Source: an uncultured Paracoccaceae bacterium
Lineage (GTDB): Bacteria > Pseudomonadota > Alphaproteobacteria > Rhodobacterales > Rhodobacteraceae
Assembly (NCBI GenBank): GCA_947500005.1
Contig: CANMQJ010000012.1
Span: 1 to 64,000 of the forward strand
Reading direction: 5' to 3'
DNA: 64,000 nt
The notes under the pieces were generated by a model that was not told the origin of the DNA, did not search any database, and saw only the letters and a list, made by a program, of their open reading frames with translations. The position numbers were made by a program, and so were the translations under genes. This document shows positions 25,823-36,402 of this stretch, one piece after another (position 1 is the stretch's first letter; the number at the start of each line of letters is the position of its first letter).

Positions 25823-27085
25823 TCAAGGCCGCGTCGTACCGTCGCCCCGAACGAGATACTTGAAGCTTGTCAGTTGCGCCGCGCCCACGGGCCCACGTGC
25901 ATGCATCTTGCCCGTCGCGATGCCGATCTCGGCGCCCATCCCGAATTCTCCCCCGTCGGCGAACTGTGTCGAGGCGTTTCGCATCAGGATCGCGCTGTCC
26001 AGCCGCTCGAAGAACCGCTCAGCCGCAGCGTCATCTTCGGCAAGAATGCATTCGGTATGACTTGAGCCGTATTTGCGGATATGTGCGATAGCCGCGTCCA
26101 GATCGGTCACGGGCCGGGCTGCAATGATGCTGTCGAGATATTCCTTCCCCCAGTCATCCTCACCCGCGGGTACCGTCCCCTCCACGGCAAGCGCACCTTC
26201 GGCCCTGACTTCGACGCCGGCCGCGATCAGGGCACGGACCAGGTCGGCACCCAGCGTTGCGGCCACATCTTCATGCACCAGCAGACATTCGGCCGCGCCA
26301 CAGATGCCGGTCCGACGAGTCTTGGCGTTGAGAACCACAGCCAATGCCTTTTGAGGATCCGCAGACTTGTCGACGTAAATATGAACTATGCCTTCCAGAT
26401 GCGCGAACACCGGCACGCGCGCCTCACGCTGCACGAGGCCAACCAGCCCTTTGCCGCCGCGCGGTACGATCACGTCGACATAGTCGGTCATTGTCAGCAA
26501 TTCCGAAACGGCGGCACGATCCCGCGTCGGAACCAGTTGGATCCCATCCTCGGGCAAATCTGCGCCGCGCAACCCTTCGACCAGGCAGGCGTGAATTGCC
26601 CTGGAAGAATGAAAGCTTTCCGAGCCGCCCCGCAGGATCACGGCATTTCCCGACTTCAGGCACAACGCCCCTGCATCGGCAGTCACGTTGGGACGGCTCT
26701 CATAGATAACTCCGATCACACCAAGGGGCGTGCGGACCCTCTGGATATGCAGGCCCGAAGGCATGTCCCATTCCGCCAGAACTTCGCCCACCGGGTCGGC
26801 CTGCTCGGCCACCGCCCGAAGACCGTCGATCATGCCACGAACACGCGCTTCGTCCAGCATCAGGCGATCCATCATGGCAGGGCTCAGGCCCTTTTCCCTG
26901 CCGTATTCCAGATCCCGCGCATTGGCGGCGAGGATGTCAGCGCGTTGGTCCCAGACGGCATCAGCAGCCAACAGAAGCGCTGTGCGACGGCTTCCTGCAC
27001 TGGCACAGGCCAGTTGATGCGCCGCCGATTTGGCACGCGCCCCGATTTCGGCCATCAAGGCAGGAATGTTGTCGATATCCTTCAT
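25823..27085 (-). CDS. proA: Gamma-glutamyl phosphate reductase
   Basis: Second enzyme of proline synthesis (glutamyl-5-phosphate to glutamate semialdehyde, NADPH), 420 aa, aldehyde dehydrogenase fold. The catalytic Cys is in the [13 protein letters not shown] block and the cofactor-binding [13 protein letters not shown] segment is clear. ATG 27085 (MKDIDN) is chosen; upstream codons to 27136 run into the proB stop. It lies 47 bp after proB in the same operon and is convergent with chpT. Confidence 0.96.
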   Translation of the reverse strand: MKDIDNIPALMAEIGARAKSAAHQLACASAGSRRTALLLAADAVWDQRADILAANARDLEYGREKGLSPAMMDRLMLDEARVRGMIDGLRAVAEQADPVGEVLAEWDMPSGLHIQRVRTPLGVIGVIYESRPNVTADAGALCLKSGNAVILRGGSESFHSSRAIHACLVEGLRGADLPEDGIQLVPTRDRAAVSELLTMTDYVDVIVPRGGKGLVGLVQREARVPVFAHLEGIVHIYVDKSADPQKALAVVLNAKTRRTGICGAAECLLVHEDVAATLGADLVRALIAAGVEVRAEGALAVEGTVPAGEDDWGKEYLDSIIAARPVTDLDAAIAHIRKYGSSHTECILAEDDAAAERFFERLDSAILMRNASTQFADGGEFGMGAEIGIATGKMHARGPVGAAQLTSFKYLVRGDGTTRP

Positions 27086-27132
27086 CGGTACGGCCCTTTG
27101 TTGTCTGGTCGGATGATATTGGAGGATTGGCG

Positions 27133-29294
<2,162 letters not shown>

Positions 29295-29299
29295 TCAAG

Positions 29300-29836
29300 T
29301 CAGAGTTTTCGGCTGTAGGTCCAGGTGGGTACCGTCGTATCGCGCGACACCGAATAGCTTTCGGCGTCGCCCAGGTATTCGAAACCGCAATGGGTCAGAA
29401 CCCGGGCTGACGCGGGATTGTCCTGGAACACGCTCGCGAACATGGTCGCATTCCCAAGCGGATTGGCCTCGACGAGCGCCTGCACGGCGCGGGATGCGAG
29501 GCCGGTGTTCCAGAAGATCGGTGCGACCCAATAGCCGACCTCGGTCTGGTTGCGGTCCATCTTCTTGAGCGCAATCACACCCATCAGTTCAGGGCCGCCA
29601 TCCTTGGTGCCATCCATGGCCCAGATATCCTCGTCACGCTCCTCGAACATGGCACGCGCGACAAACCCCTCGGCCATGCCTGGCGGCAAGGGGTGCGGGA
29701 TCGACGTTGTCATGCGCGCGACCCGCTCGTCACTTGCATAGTGCTCTATCAATCCCTTGTCGGACTTGCGCAAGGGGCGCAGGTCGAACCGTTCGGTTTC
29801 TATGACAGGCTGATTGATGATCGTATCAATTTTCAT
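29300..29836 (-). CDS. GNAT family N-acetyltransferase (RimJ/RimL-like)
   Basis: A 178-aa acetyltransferase. TERFDLRPLRKSD at the N-terminus and EVGYWVAPIFWNTGLASRAV in the acetyl-CoA loop resemble RimJ/RimL and anti-microcin acetyltransferases. ATG 29836 has GGAGGAGGAGC upstream. It sits between rpmA and obg, a position where Rhodobacterales often carry such a gene. Target unknown; a ribosomal protein is an attractive guess. Confidence 0.84.
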   Translation of the reverse strand: MKIDTIINQPVIETERFDLRPLRKSDKGLIEHYASDERVARMTTSIPHPLPPGMAEGFVARAMFEERDEDIWAMDGTKDGGPELMGVIALKKMDRNQTEVGYWVAPIFWNTGLASRAVQALVEANPLGNATMFASVFQDNPASARVLTHCGFEYLGDAESYSVSRDTTVPTWTYSRKL

Positions 29837-30011
29837 TTGATGTGCTCCTCCTCCGAACACAAATCGAAATGCGGTTCCGAGCGAAAATTCTGCCCTGGTT
29901 CCCGCGAGATAGACATCGGGGAAGCCTGCCACAAGCGTCACTTCGGGAAACAAATCGTGCGCGCATCCCTCGTTCTTTCGTTGGCTCGCAGATCATCCTG
30001 CCCGAAACGAG

Positions 30012-30044
30012 ACGGGGGACCGGCAGTTCTTGCCGATCCCCCGT
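30012..30044 (-). terminator. Strong hairpin downstream of rpmA
   Basis: A 14-bp stem with one G-U pair and a 5-nt loop (ACGGGGGACCGGCA / TGCCGATCCCCCGT) lies 30 bp after the rpmA stop. The following minus-strand sequence has only GTTT, so termination may be partial, with read-through into the GNAT gene and obg. Confidence 0.6.
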
Positions 30045-30074
30045 TGATTTCTGGTAAACCTTACCGGGTACGGC

Positions 30075-30344
30075 TTATTCAGCGGCCTCCGCCTGCGGGA
30101 GAACCGATACGAAGGTGCGACCCTTGAGACCTTTGTGGAAGGTCACGGCGCCATCGACGGTTGCGAACAGGGTATGATCCTTGCCCATGCCCACGCCTGC
30201 GCCCGGCCAGAACTTGGTCCCGCGCTGACGCACGATGATGTTGCCCGCAATGGCGGCCTGACCACCATAGAGTTTCACGCCAAGGCGACGACCCGCGGAG
30301 TCGCGGCCGTTACGGGAGGAACCGCCAGCTTTTTTATGTGCCAT
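30075..30344 (-). CDS. rpmA: 50S ribosomal protein L27
   Basis: Ribosomal protein bL27, 89 aa, with the basic glycine-rich N-terminal arm near the peptidyl transferase centre ([23 protein letters not shown]). ATG 30344 follows AAAGGAGAGAAAG. It is 21 bp downstream of rplU. Confidence 0.97.
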   Translation of the reverse strand: MAHKKAGGSSRNGRDSAGRRLGVKLYGGQAAIAGNIIVRQRGTKFWPGAGVGMGKDHTLFATVDGAVTFHKGLKGRTFVSVLPQAEAAE

Positions 30345-30365
30345 TCTTTCTCTCCTTTGCCTCGA

Positions 30366-30974
30366 TTAGCCCTGAGCCAATTCTTTGGCTTGCTCGACCC
30401 ACTCGGGCTTCACTTTGATGGTGTCGATAGCAGCAATCTGCTCTTCCGACAAGGCAGCAAGCTGCGCGTAGGTGGTGATGCCTGCGTCGTTCAGCTTGGT
30501 TGCAGCGGCCGGGCCAACGCCGTTCAACTTGGTCAGGTCGTCTGCCGCCTCATCCGTCGCCGGAGCGGCTGCCTTGGGCGCCTTCGCCTTGGAAGACGAA
30601 ACAGGTGCATCTGAAACCGAACCCGCGCCGATCGCGGCCTTGATACCGGAATTCTCACCGCCCGAAGACAGGATGTCGGTGATCTTGACCAGCGTCAGCT
30701 TCTGCCGGTGACCGACGGTACGCTTGGAGCTGTGCTTCCGACGGCGCCGGACGAACTTGATGACCTTGTCACCCTTGATCTGGTCGATCACCTCGGCCTG
30801 CACCGCGGCACCCTCGACGAGGGGCGAACCGAGCACGGGGCTGTCGCCGCCGATCATCAACACGTCGTTGAACTGAACCGTTTCGCCGGCATCCGCAGCC
30901 AGTTTCTCGACCCGGAGGACATCCCCGGACTGAACCTTGTACTGCTTGCCGCCGGTTTTGAGGACCGCAAACAT
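30366..30974 (-). CDS. rplU: 50S ribosomal protein L21 with C-terminal helix-hairpin-helix extension
   Basis: Ribosomal protein bL21. The first about 105 residues are the normal L21 fold (MFAVLKTGGKQYKV, KVIKFVRRRRKHSSKRTVGHRQ). They are followed by an Ala/Ser/Lys-rich linker (about 115-145) and a helix-hairpin-helix-like domain (LTKLNGVGPAAATKLNDAGITTYAQLAAL) to residue 202. Bacterial L21 is usually near 100 residues, so the product is double length. It is the first gene of the operon. Confidence 0.95.
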   Translation of the reverse strand: MFAVLKTGGKQYKVQSGDVLRVEKLAADAGETVQFNDVLMIGGDSPVLGSPLVEGAAVQAEVIDQIKGDKVIKFVRRRRKHSSKRTVGHRQKLTLVKITDILSSGGENSGIKAAIGAGSVSDAPVSSSKAKAPKAAAPATDEAADDLTKLNGVGPAAATKLNDAGITTYAQLAALSEEQIAAIDTIKVKPEWVEQAKELAQG

Positions 30975-31178
30975 GCGCCATTCCTTTTCATTGCCGCGTT
31001 CTGTGGTCCCCGCGTCGCGGGCGTTTGCGACCAAACGGCCACCTCGAACAGCGCGCCCTTGCGGGCGTGGTTGAGGCCCATCACGGGCCAATGATAACGA
31101 AACCCGGCGCGGAGTGCCGGCCGGGATGCGGGCTTATCCATCGCACGCTGGTGATTGTCAAGCCGGCAAAGGCGCTTT

Positions 31179-31991
31179 TCAGAGTTCGGTCGCCGACATG
31201 GCCCGACCCATCGCTACACCCAGATCATACGAGATCTCGTCATAAAGACGGTCGAAGCCGGCAAAGAGCGCGGAGTTGAGCGCCTGTCCCGCCACGGTGC
31301 TCGAAAATGCGATGTTCGCATCCATTTGCTCGGGCGTCAGCGGCCGGTAGGCGAGAAGCAGGAAACTGTGCAGCCAGGTCGATGTCTCGGCCTCGGTCTC
31401 GTCCCGCGACTCGAGCAGACCCGACAGAAGGCTGCCGTCGTCACGCGGCCCTCCTCCCGCCTCGGCAAGGCCGAGATAGAAGTGGTAATCGGCGCTCAGC
31501 GCCCCCTCGACGTTGCGATCCACTAGGTCATTGACGGCGATATACTCCTCGACCTGCGTCAGGCGCAGATCGTCGGGGGGCAGATCCTTGTAATAGGCCT
31601 CGGCAATCTCCTCGACCGCCGGATCCGCCAAGGCACGACGGGCGGAATTTTCAAGCGAAAGGATGGATTGCCCCAATTCCGTGGAAAAAAAGGTTGCCGC
31701 GGCGTCGATTTCTTCAGTGGTCATGCCTTTGGCAAGCGCCTCGGCAATCTCGTCGGCGATACGACCCTCGTCATAGATCTGCGCCGCGCGCAGGTGGAAA
31801 TGGGTACCTGCCTGCCCGTCCATCATCGCTTCGTCAAGGTTGCGCGCGTATCGCAGACCCTCGTCATGCAGGATGGCCGCGACCTCGCTCAACCGCATGA
31901 CTTCGACGAGACGCGAGGCATTGGCTTCGGCGCGGGCCAGGCCTGCCGCACAGATCAGGACAAGTGTCAGAAGAACGCCACGTCGCATCAT
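31179..31991 (-). CDS. DUF2059-like exported protein
   Basis: A 270-aa protein with an N-terminal signal peptide (RRGVLLTLVLICAAGLARA, cleavage after about residue 21). It has a mostly helical body with a DUF2059-like stretch, IDAAATFFSTELGQSIL, near residue 110. Its start overlaps the upstream homologous gene (ATGA at 31988-31991). Function unknown; periplasmic location is inferred from the signal peptide. Confidence 0.78.
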   Translation of the reverse strand: MMRRGVLLTLVLICAAGLARAEANASRLVEVMRLSEVAAILHDEGLRYARNLDEAMMDGQAGTHFHLRAAQIYDEGRIADEIAEALAKGMTTEEIDAAATFFSTELGQSILSLENSARRALADPAVEEIAEAYYKDLPPDDLRLTQVEEYIAVNDLVDRNVEGALSADYHFYLGLAEAGGGPRDDGSLLSGLLESRDETEAETSTWLHSFLLLAYRPLTPEQMDANIAFSSTVAGQALNSALFAGFDRLYDEISYDLGVAMGRAMSATEL

Positions 31992-32830
31992 ATATCCTGA
32001 ACCGGGTGAAGATCGGCCATCTCGACCGCGAGAACCTCGAACCGATTGGCCATGATTTCATACTGAACTGCGTTGAGCAGTTGATAGACCTCCTGCATCA
32101 GCGGATTCTCCAGCGCCTCTGCATAGGCTTCCAAATCCTCTTTCGAAAAGTCCTGGTAAGTGTAGGCCGCACCAGCCAGCGCCGAGGCTTGCAATGCACG
32201 GCGCATCGAACCTTCGTTCCGTTTCAGCATCTCGCGCATGTCTTGGGGATCGGCCTGCAATTCGATCACTCCGGCCGCGGCCGCGGCCAGCAGAAACCGC
32301 AACTGGATCTCCTGCAGAGCACGCAGCGCCGTATCACCGCTATCGACCGCGCGGTTCAGTCTTTTCAGCAATTCCAGCCGGTCCGACCCATCCTCGACCA
32401 TCCTGGCCACCAGCGCCCTTCCTTCGGCCTGCTTCGCCTCGTCGTCCTCCATCATGTGCGAGGCATTCTCGGCCTCCACAAGCCGCTGGCCAAGATCGCT
32501 GGCATAGAATTCGACCGCATGGAGAAGAGCCTCGTCGCTCAGGGTCTCCGACAGGATGTCGACGGCGATTGCGTGCATGACCTCGGTGTCGAACACCTCC
32601 TCCGTGATCCGCGTCCAGTCAGAGCCGAAACTGTTGGGTTCCATGCCCAGCATGTCGGGTGCCGATGCCGATGCAAAGGCAATGCTGTCGAGCGCCACGT
32701 CGAATCCGGTGGTTTTCAGGAACGCGTCTATCCTGTCCCTGTCGGCCGCGTGTAACGGCCAGGCAAGAACCATAAGGCCAAGGGCGAGAAAAAGGGTTAG
32801 CTGGCGGGAGAGGGTCAGAACATGTCTCAT
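31988..32830 (-). CDS. DUF2059-like exported protein
   Basis: A 280-aa paralogue of the following gene. It has a signal peptide (RQLTLFLALGLMVLAWPLHA) and the DUF2059-like LLHAVEFYASDLGQRLVEAE segment, then a helix-rich C-terminal half. ATG 32830 gives the compact signal peptide; 12 further codons upstream are possible. The two genes are translationally coupled and end near the tRNA-Ser locus. No enzyme motif is visible. Confidence 0.77.
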   Translation of the reverse strand: MRHVLTLSRQLTLFLALGLMVLAWPLHAADRDRIDAFLKTTGFDVALDSIAFASASAPDMLGMEPNSFGSDWTRITEEVFDTEVMHAIAVDILSETLSDEALLHAVEFYASDLGQRLVEAENASHMMEDDEAKQAEGRALVARMVEDGSDRLELLKRLNRAVDSGDTALRALQEIQLRFLLAAAAAGVIELQADPQDMREMLKRNEGSMRRALQASALAGAAYTYQDFSKEDLEAYAEALENPLMQEVYQLLNAVQYEIMANRFEVLAVEMADLHPVQDI

Positions 32831-32930
32831 GCGCGAAAGCCTAGGGCGCGCCCTACCCCGCGGCAATAGGCTCCGCGCAGCCTGACTGAAACCACAAGCG
32901 ATTTTCCGCGAGAAATTCCATCCGCCCCCC

Positions 32931-32959
32931 TTGCGCGCCTCCGCGTTCCTGACTAAACC
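32931..32959 (+). promoter_or_regulatory. Candidate promoter of tRNA-Ser
   Basis: TTGCGC and TAAACC are spaced by 17 bp and end 21 bp before the mature tRNA 5' end. Position and spacing fit; the -10 match is weak. Confidence 0.4.
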
Positions 32960-32979
32960 CCCCGCTCACAGACCCCCGC

Positions 32980-33069
32980 GGAGAGGTGCCGGAGTGGTCG
33001 AACGGGGCGGTCTCGAAAACCGTTGACCCTTCACGGGGTCCCAGGGTTCGAATCCCTGTCTCTCCGCCA
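32980..33069 (+). tRNA. tRNA-Ser (anticodon CGA)
   Basis: A 90-base class II tRNA with encoded CCA. The acceptor stem GGAGAGG pairs with TCTCTCC (one G-T), the anticodon loop CTCGAAA gives CGA (reads UCG), a long variable arm is present, and the T arm is CAGGG-TTCGAAT-CCCTG. Its last 62 bases recur at 48347-48408, making its 3' end a probable island attachment site. Confidence 0.97.
33008..33069 (+). repeat. attL-like site: tRNA-Ser 3' end
   Basis: The tRNA-Ser sequence from the anticodon stem to CCA is the left copy of a 62-base direct repeat. It matches 48347-48408 at 53 of 62 positions without gaps. Tyrosine integrases commonly use the 3' half of tRNA genes in this way. Confidence 0.6.
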
Positions 33070-33268
33070 CTAACTCTTGATAAGATGGATTTTTTGGGTC
33101 CTGGCGGCGTCACCCGCCAATAGACCCGCCAAACGATTGGCGCTTGAACCCAACCGGTTGCGACGGCAAAAGTATTCATTGTCAGCACAGCTCATGAGCC
33201 GTCTGGCTCCCGGAAAAAAAACATGACGAGCCGAGCCTGGGGGAGGTACACTGCTCCACCCGGCGTTC

Positions 33269-33448
33269 TTATGCTGACTTCCCTTCATCGAATAGCTGCG
33301 ACAGATCTGAGACGACTTCAGCGGCAGTGAACGCGTGCCCGTGGTTCACTCGATGCCAATGGTTAAAGGCGCTCAAATCAATTGTCTCCAAGTCGGGATG
33401 CAGGTAGAGCGGTTGAGCCTGACCTGCGCGCGGATTATTGTGTATCAT
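33269..33448 (-). CDS. Hypothetical small protein next to tRNA-Ser
   Basis: A 59-codon frame (ATG 33448, stop TAA at 33269-33271) with ordinary protein-like composition (LETIDLSAFNHWHRVNHGHAF, ending LSQLFDEGKSA). The reading frame stays open some 20 codons upstream of this ATG, overlapping the end of the remnant frame at 33457-33702. The only Shine-Dalgarno-like bases (CGGAG) are too close to the ATG, so it may be a fragment of a longer gene. Not recognised. Confidence 0.35.
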   Translation of the reverse strand: MIHNNPRAGQAQPLYLHPDLETIDLSAFNHWHRVNHGHAFTAAEVVSDLSQLFDEGKSA

Positions 33449-33456
33449 CTCCGAGC

Positions 33457-33702
33457 CTAAAGGGGTTTGTCGTCTCTCGTCGCGAGTAATGTTGTGTTCG
33501 CCGTACTACCGACGATGCGCAGCGCCCGGTCCAAGTAGTCACGATAAAGGTCGGGGAGCAGCGCAGGAGGTTCGAATCCACTGGCAATGACCTTCTGAGA
33601 GAAATTCTCGAGGAGGTGCCCTTCAAGGGGCAGGCCAGCCGAACCGGCCAGCCCCTGAGGCTTGAAATCGGACCACTTGGCGGAGGCGAGCCGAAGGCCA
33701 AT
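33457..33702 (-). pseudogene. Uncharacterised gene remnant
   Basis: An 82-codon minus-strand frame bounded upstream by an in-frame TGA (33703-33705) and ending TAG at 33457. The translation is protein-like (RLASAKWSDFKPQG, then GLPLEGHLLENFSQKVIASG, then PDLYRDYLDRALRIVG) and has no start codon with a ribosome site. It looks like the tail of a decayed gene at the island edge. Family not recognised. Confidence 0.35.
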
Positions 33703-33776
33703 TCAGTCGAAAACCGCAGTGAGTGGCCGCTTCGGGCCCGCATTGGGCGATATAGCGCGGGGTCGCTTGACCTCCG

Positions 33777-34553
33777 CTAAATGAACCGGCTGAGAAACTG
33801 GCGTGTCCGTGGGCTCTCTGGATCGTTTAGCACTTTTTCAGGTGCCCCCTGCTCCACGATGACGCCACCATCCATGAAGACCACCCGATGAGCCGCTTCG
33901 CGGGCGAACGAGATCTCGTGCGTTACGACCAGCATTGTAAGCCCGCCTTCGGCGAGGTCGCGCATTGTCGACAGCACTTCGCCCACCAGTTCCGGGTCGA
34001 GCGCCGAGGTGGGCTCGTCAAAAAGCAGAAGGCGTGGCTTGATGGCGAGAGCTCGTGCAATTGCGACGCGCTGTTGCTGACCACCGGAGAGTTGCCTCGG
34101 ATAATGCCGGGCCTTGTCGGACAGTCCGATGCGGTCCAGCAGTTCCATCGCCTCCCGCTTCGCCTCTGCCTTCGACCGGCCATGGATACCAACCGGCGCC
34201 TCGATGATGTTTTCGAGCGCGGTGAGATGCGGGAACAGGTTGAAGTGCTGGAACACCATGCCGATCTTGCGCCGCTGCCGGCGCACGGCGGCATCCGACA
34301 ATTTGTGCAGCCGGTCGCCACGCAGGTCAAAGCCCATCTGTTCGCCGTCGACGAAAACCGCGCCGCTGTCGATTTCCTCAAGCTGATTGATGCAACGCAG
34401 AAGCGTGGACTTGCCCGACCCCGAGGGGCCCAGCACGGTAACGACCTCGCCCGCTGACACATCGAGGTCGATGCCTCTCAGGACGTGGTTGCTGCCGAAG
34501 GACTTGTGGACACCTACGGTGCGGACCACGGGGAAATCCGTACGAATGTTCAT
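33777..34553 (-). CDS. Amino acid ABC transporter ATP-binding protein (GlnQ/HisP-like)
   Basis: A 258-aa ABC ATPase for polar amino acid-type import at the inner membrane. Walker A GPSGSGKST near residue 43, Q-loop FQHFNLFPH, signature LSGGQQQR near 158, Walker B LLLFDEPTSALDP and H-loop VVTHE are all intact. Its start overlaps the permease stop (ATGA at 34550-34553). It is the last gene of the MocR-divergent operon. Confidence 0.94.
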   Translation of the reverse strand: MNIRTDFPVVRTVGVHKSFGSNHVLRGIDLDVSAGEVVTVLGPSGSGKSTLLRCINQLEEIDSGAVFVDGEQMGFDLRGDRLHKLSDAAVRRQRRKIGMVFQHFNLFPHLTALENIIEAPVGIHGRSKAEAKREAMELLDRIGLSDKARHYPRQLSGGQQQRVAIARALAIKPRLLLFDEPTSALDPELVGEVLSTMRDLAEGGLTMLVVTHEISFAREAAHRVVFMDGGVIVEQGAPEKVLNDPESPRTRQFLSRFI

Positions 34554-35491
34554 ACCTCTGCCTCCTCGGCCTTGACGTCGTCCTCTACCGCGCCGCGCTC
34601 GCTGCGGCCGAAGTGCCGCTCGAGGAAGCCCTGCCCGACATTGAGGATCGAGACGATGAACAGATACCAGGCCACGGCGACCAGAAGCAGCGGGATGACC
34701 TCGAAGGTACGATTGTAGATCGCTTGCACGGAATAGAGCAGATCCGACATCGCGATGACGCTGACCAGCGACGTGGCCTTGACCATCGAAATGAACTGGT
34801 TACCCGTGGGGGGCACGATCGAACGCATGGCCTGCGGCAGGATCACCCGGCGCAGGGAGCGGCCCCTCGACATGCCGAAGGCCTGCGTTGCCTCGACCTG
34901 TCCGTGATCCACGGATAGGAGTCCCCCGCGAATGATCTCGGCCATATACGCGGCCTCGTGCAGCGCGAGACCGATGATCGCAGCCGTCAGCGGAGAGATG
35001 AGGCTGTTGGTCTCCCATACCGCAAGATCGGGACCGAACGGGATCGACAGCCGAACCTCCGGGAACAGGGTCGACATGTTGTACCAGAAGATCAGCTGCA
35101 CCAGCAGCGGCACGCCGCGGAAGAACCACAGGAACCCGCCGGCGAACCCGGACAGCAGCCTGTCCGGCGACATGCGCATGATAGCGATGACGAGGCCGAA
35201 CAGGATCCCGAGAAACATCGAAACCGCCGCCAGGCCCAGCGTGACCGTAAGCCCGTCAAGAATATTGGGGTGGAACAGGTATTTTCCGACCACACCCCAA
35301 CCGAAATTATCGTTCAGCGCGACGATCATCACCGCCTGCAGGCAGATCCAGCCAAGGATCAGCCAGGCTGCGATGCGCCAGACCGGAAGCGGCCGGTGAG
35401 CCCGTGAAACGTCGTACGCATCGGTAGCGGGCCGGCCGTCGGTATCGCCCTTTCGGGGCGATACCTGGGAAGTGTTGCTTATGGAGGTCAT
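34550..35491 (-). CDS. Amino acid ABC transporter permease (HisM/GlnP family)
   Basis: A 313-aa inner-membrane permease with an extended cytoplasmic N-terminus, about six hydrophobic segments, and the EAA coupling loop (EATQAFGMSRGRSLRRVILPQAMR). Only one permease gene is present, so a homodimer is expected. It overlaps the ATPase gene and follows the binding protein gene by one base. Confidence 0.92.
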   Translation of the reverse strand: MTSISNTSQVSPRKGDTDGRPATDAYDVSRAHRPLPVWRIAAWLILGWICLQAVMIVALNDNFGWGVVGKYLFHPNILDGLTVTLGLAAVSMFLGILFGLVIAIMRMSPDRLLSGFAGGFLWFFRGVPLLVQLIFWYNMSTLFPEVRLSIPFGPDLAVWETNSLISPLTAAIIGLALHEAAYMAEIIRGGLLSVDHGQVEATQAFGMSRGRSLRRVILPQAMRSIVPPTGNQFISMVKATSLVSVIAMSDLLYSVQAIYNRTFEVIPLLLVAVAWYLFIVSILNVGQGFLERHFGRSERGAVEDDVKAEEAEV

Positions 35492-35492
35492 G

Positions 35493-36383
35493 TTACCACG
35501 TCGACAGGTTGATGCCGGGTTCGTCCAGCATGTTGTTCTCGAGACCCCACTTGGTCATGATCGCCTCGTAGGTTCCGTTCTCGTGCAGGACCTCAATGGC
35601 GCCCAGCAAGACATCGGCCAGCGGAGAGTCCTTCGGGACAACGGCGCCCTGGAACAGGTCCTTGAAGCCGTTGCTCTTGCCGACGCCGGCCAGTTCCAGC
35701 TGTCCGTCAGATTGCTGCACGAAATATGTCAGCGGTGCCTGGGAGGAGAAGAACGCGTCAGCCCGATCGGACCGCACCGCCAGGATCGACGTCGGCTGGT
35801 CGGCGTAGGACTTGACCTCGATCGCCGGTTTGCCGTCTTCCTCGCACTTGGCAGCCTGCTCGGTGATCACGCGTTCGGCCGAACCGCCCGCCTGCACCGC
35901 GATCCGGGCGCCGCACGCGGTTTCGAGCCCGTCGATGTCTTTCGGGTTTCCGGCCTGCACGGCGAAGACAACGAATTCCTGCACCCAATCGACGAAGTCG
36001 TTCGACTCGCGGCGCGACACGAAATCGCCCACGGGGCCCATCGCGAATTCGAAACGGTTCGCGCCGATGCCGCTCAGCAGCGCCGGCAGTCCAGCGACCG
36101 AGGCGTGGCGGATCTCGACGCCCAGCACTTCGCCCAGGGCTTCGGCCATGTCCGCGGACGCGCCGGTGACCTTGGTCGAGCTTTCCACGAAGTCATAGGG
36201 CGGGAAGGAGCCGGCGTTCACGGCTGTCATGTAGCCTTTTTCACGGACCTTTTCGGGAAGCTGCCCGTGCAGCTCTTCATTCAGGGCCTGTTCCGGTATC
36301 TCGGCGTCCTGCGCGTATGCTGCCGTTCCGAACAGTCCGGCGGCGAATACGAGGCCCACCACGGCTGTGCTTGTCTTGATCAT
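35493..36383 (-). CDS. Amino acid ABC transporter substrate-binding protein (family 3)
   Basis: A 296-aa periplasmic binding protein. Signal peptide cleaved after AAYA (about residue 24); the family-3 segment GSFPPYDFVE and the DFVSRRESNDFVDWVQ region are visible, and two cysteines in the middle lobe may form a disulfide. Polar amino acid ligands are typical; the linked nitrilase suggests an amide or nitrogenous acid. Confidence 0.92.
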   Translation of the reverse strand: MIKTSTAVVGLVFAAGLFGTAAYAQDAEIPEQALNEELHGQLPEKVREKGYMTAVNAGSFPPYDFVESSTKVTGASADMAEALGEVLGVEIRHASVAGLPALLSGIGANRFEFAMGPVGDFVSRRESNDFVDWVQEFVVFAVQAGNPKDIDGLETACGARIAVQAGGSAERVITEQAAKCEEDGKPAIEVKSYADQPTSILAVRSDRADAFFSSQAPLTYFVQQSDGQLELAGVGKSNGFKDLFQGAVVPKDSPLADVLLGAIEVLHENGTYEAIMTKWGLENNMLDEPGINLSTW

Positions 36384-36402
36384 GTCAGTCTCCCTTTGTG
36401 TC

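Noticed and set aside
32853..33188. Minus-strand 111-codon ORF over the tRNA (contains GETGIRTLGPREGSTVFETAPF)
   Set aside because: This is the well-known artefactual translation of the antisense of tRNA-Ser, not a protein.
33435..33743. 102-codon minus-strand ORF at the island edge
   Set aside because: Ser/Arg-rich frame; the neighbouring frame at 33457-33702 is more protein-like, so this one is its shadow.
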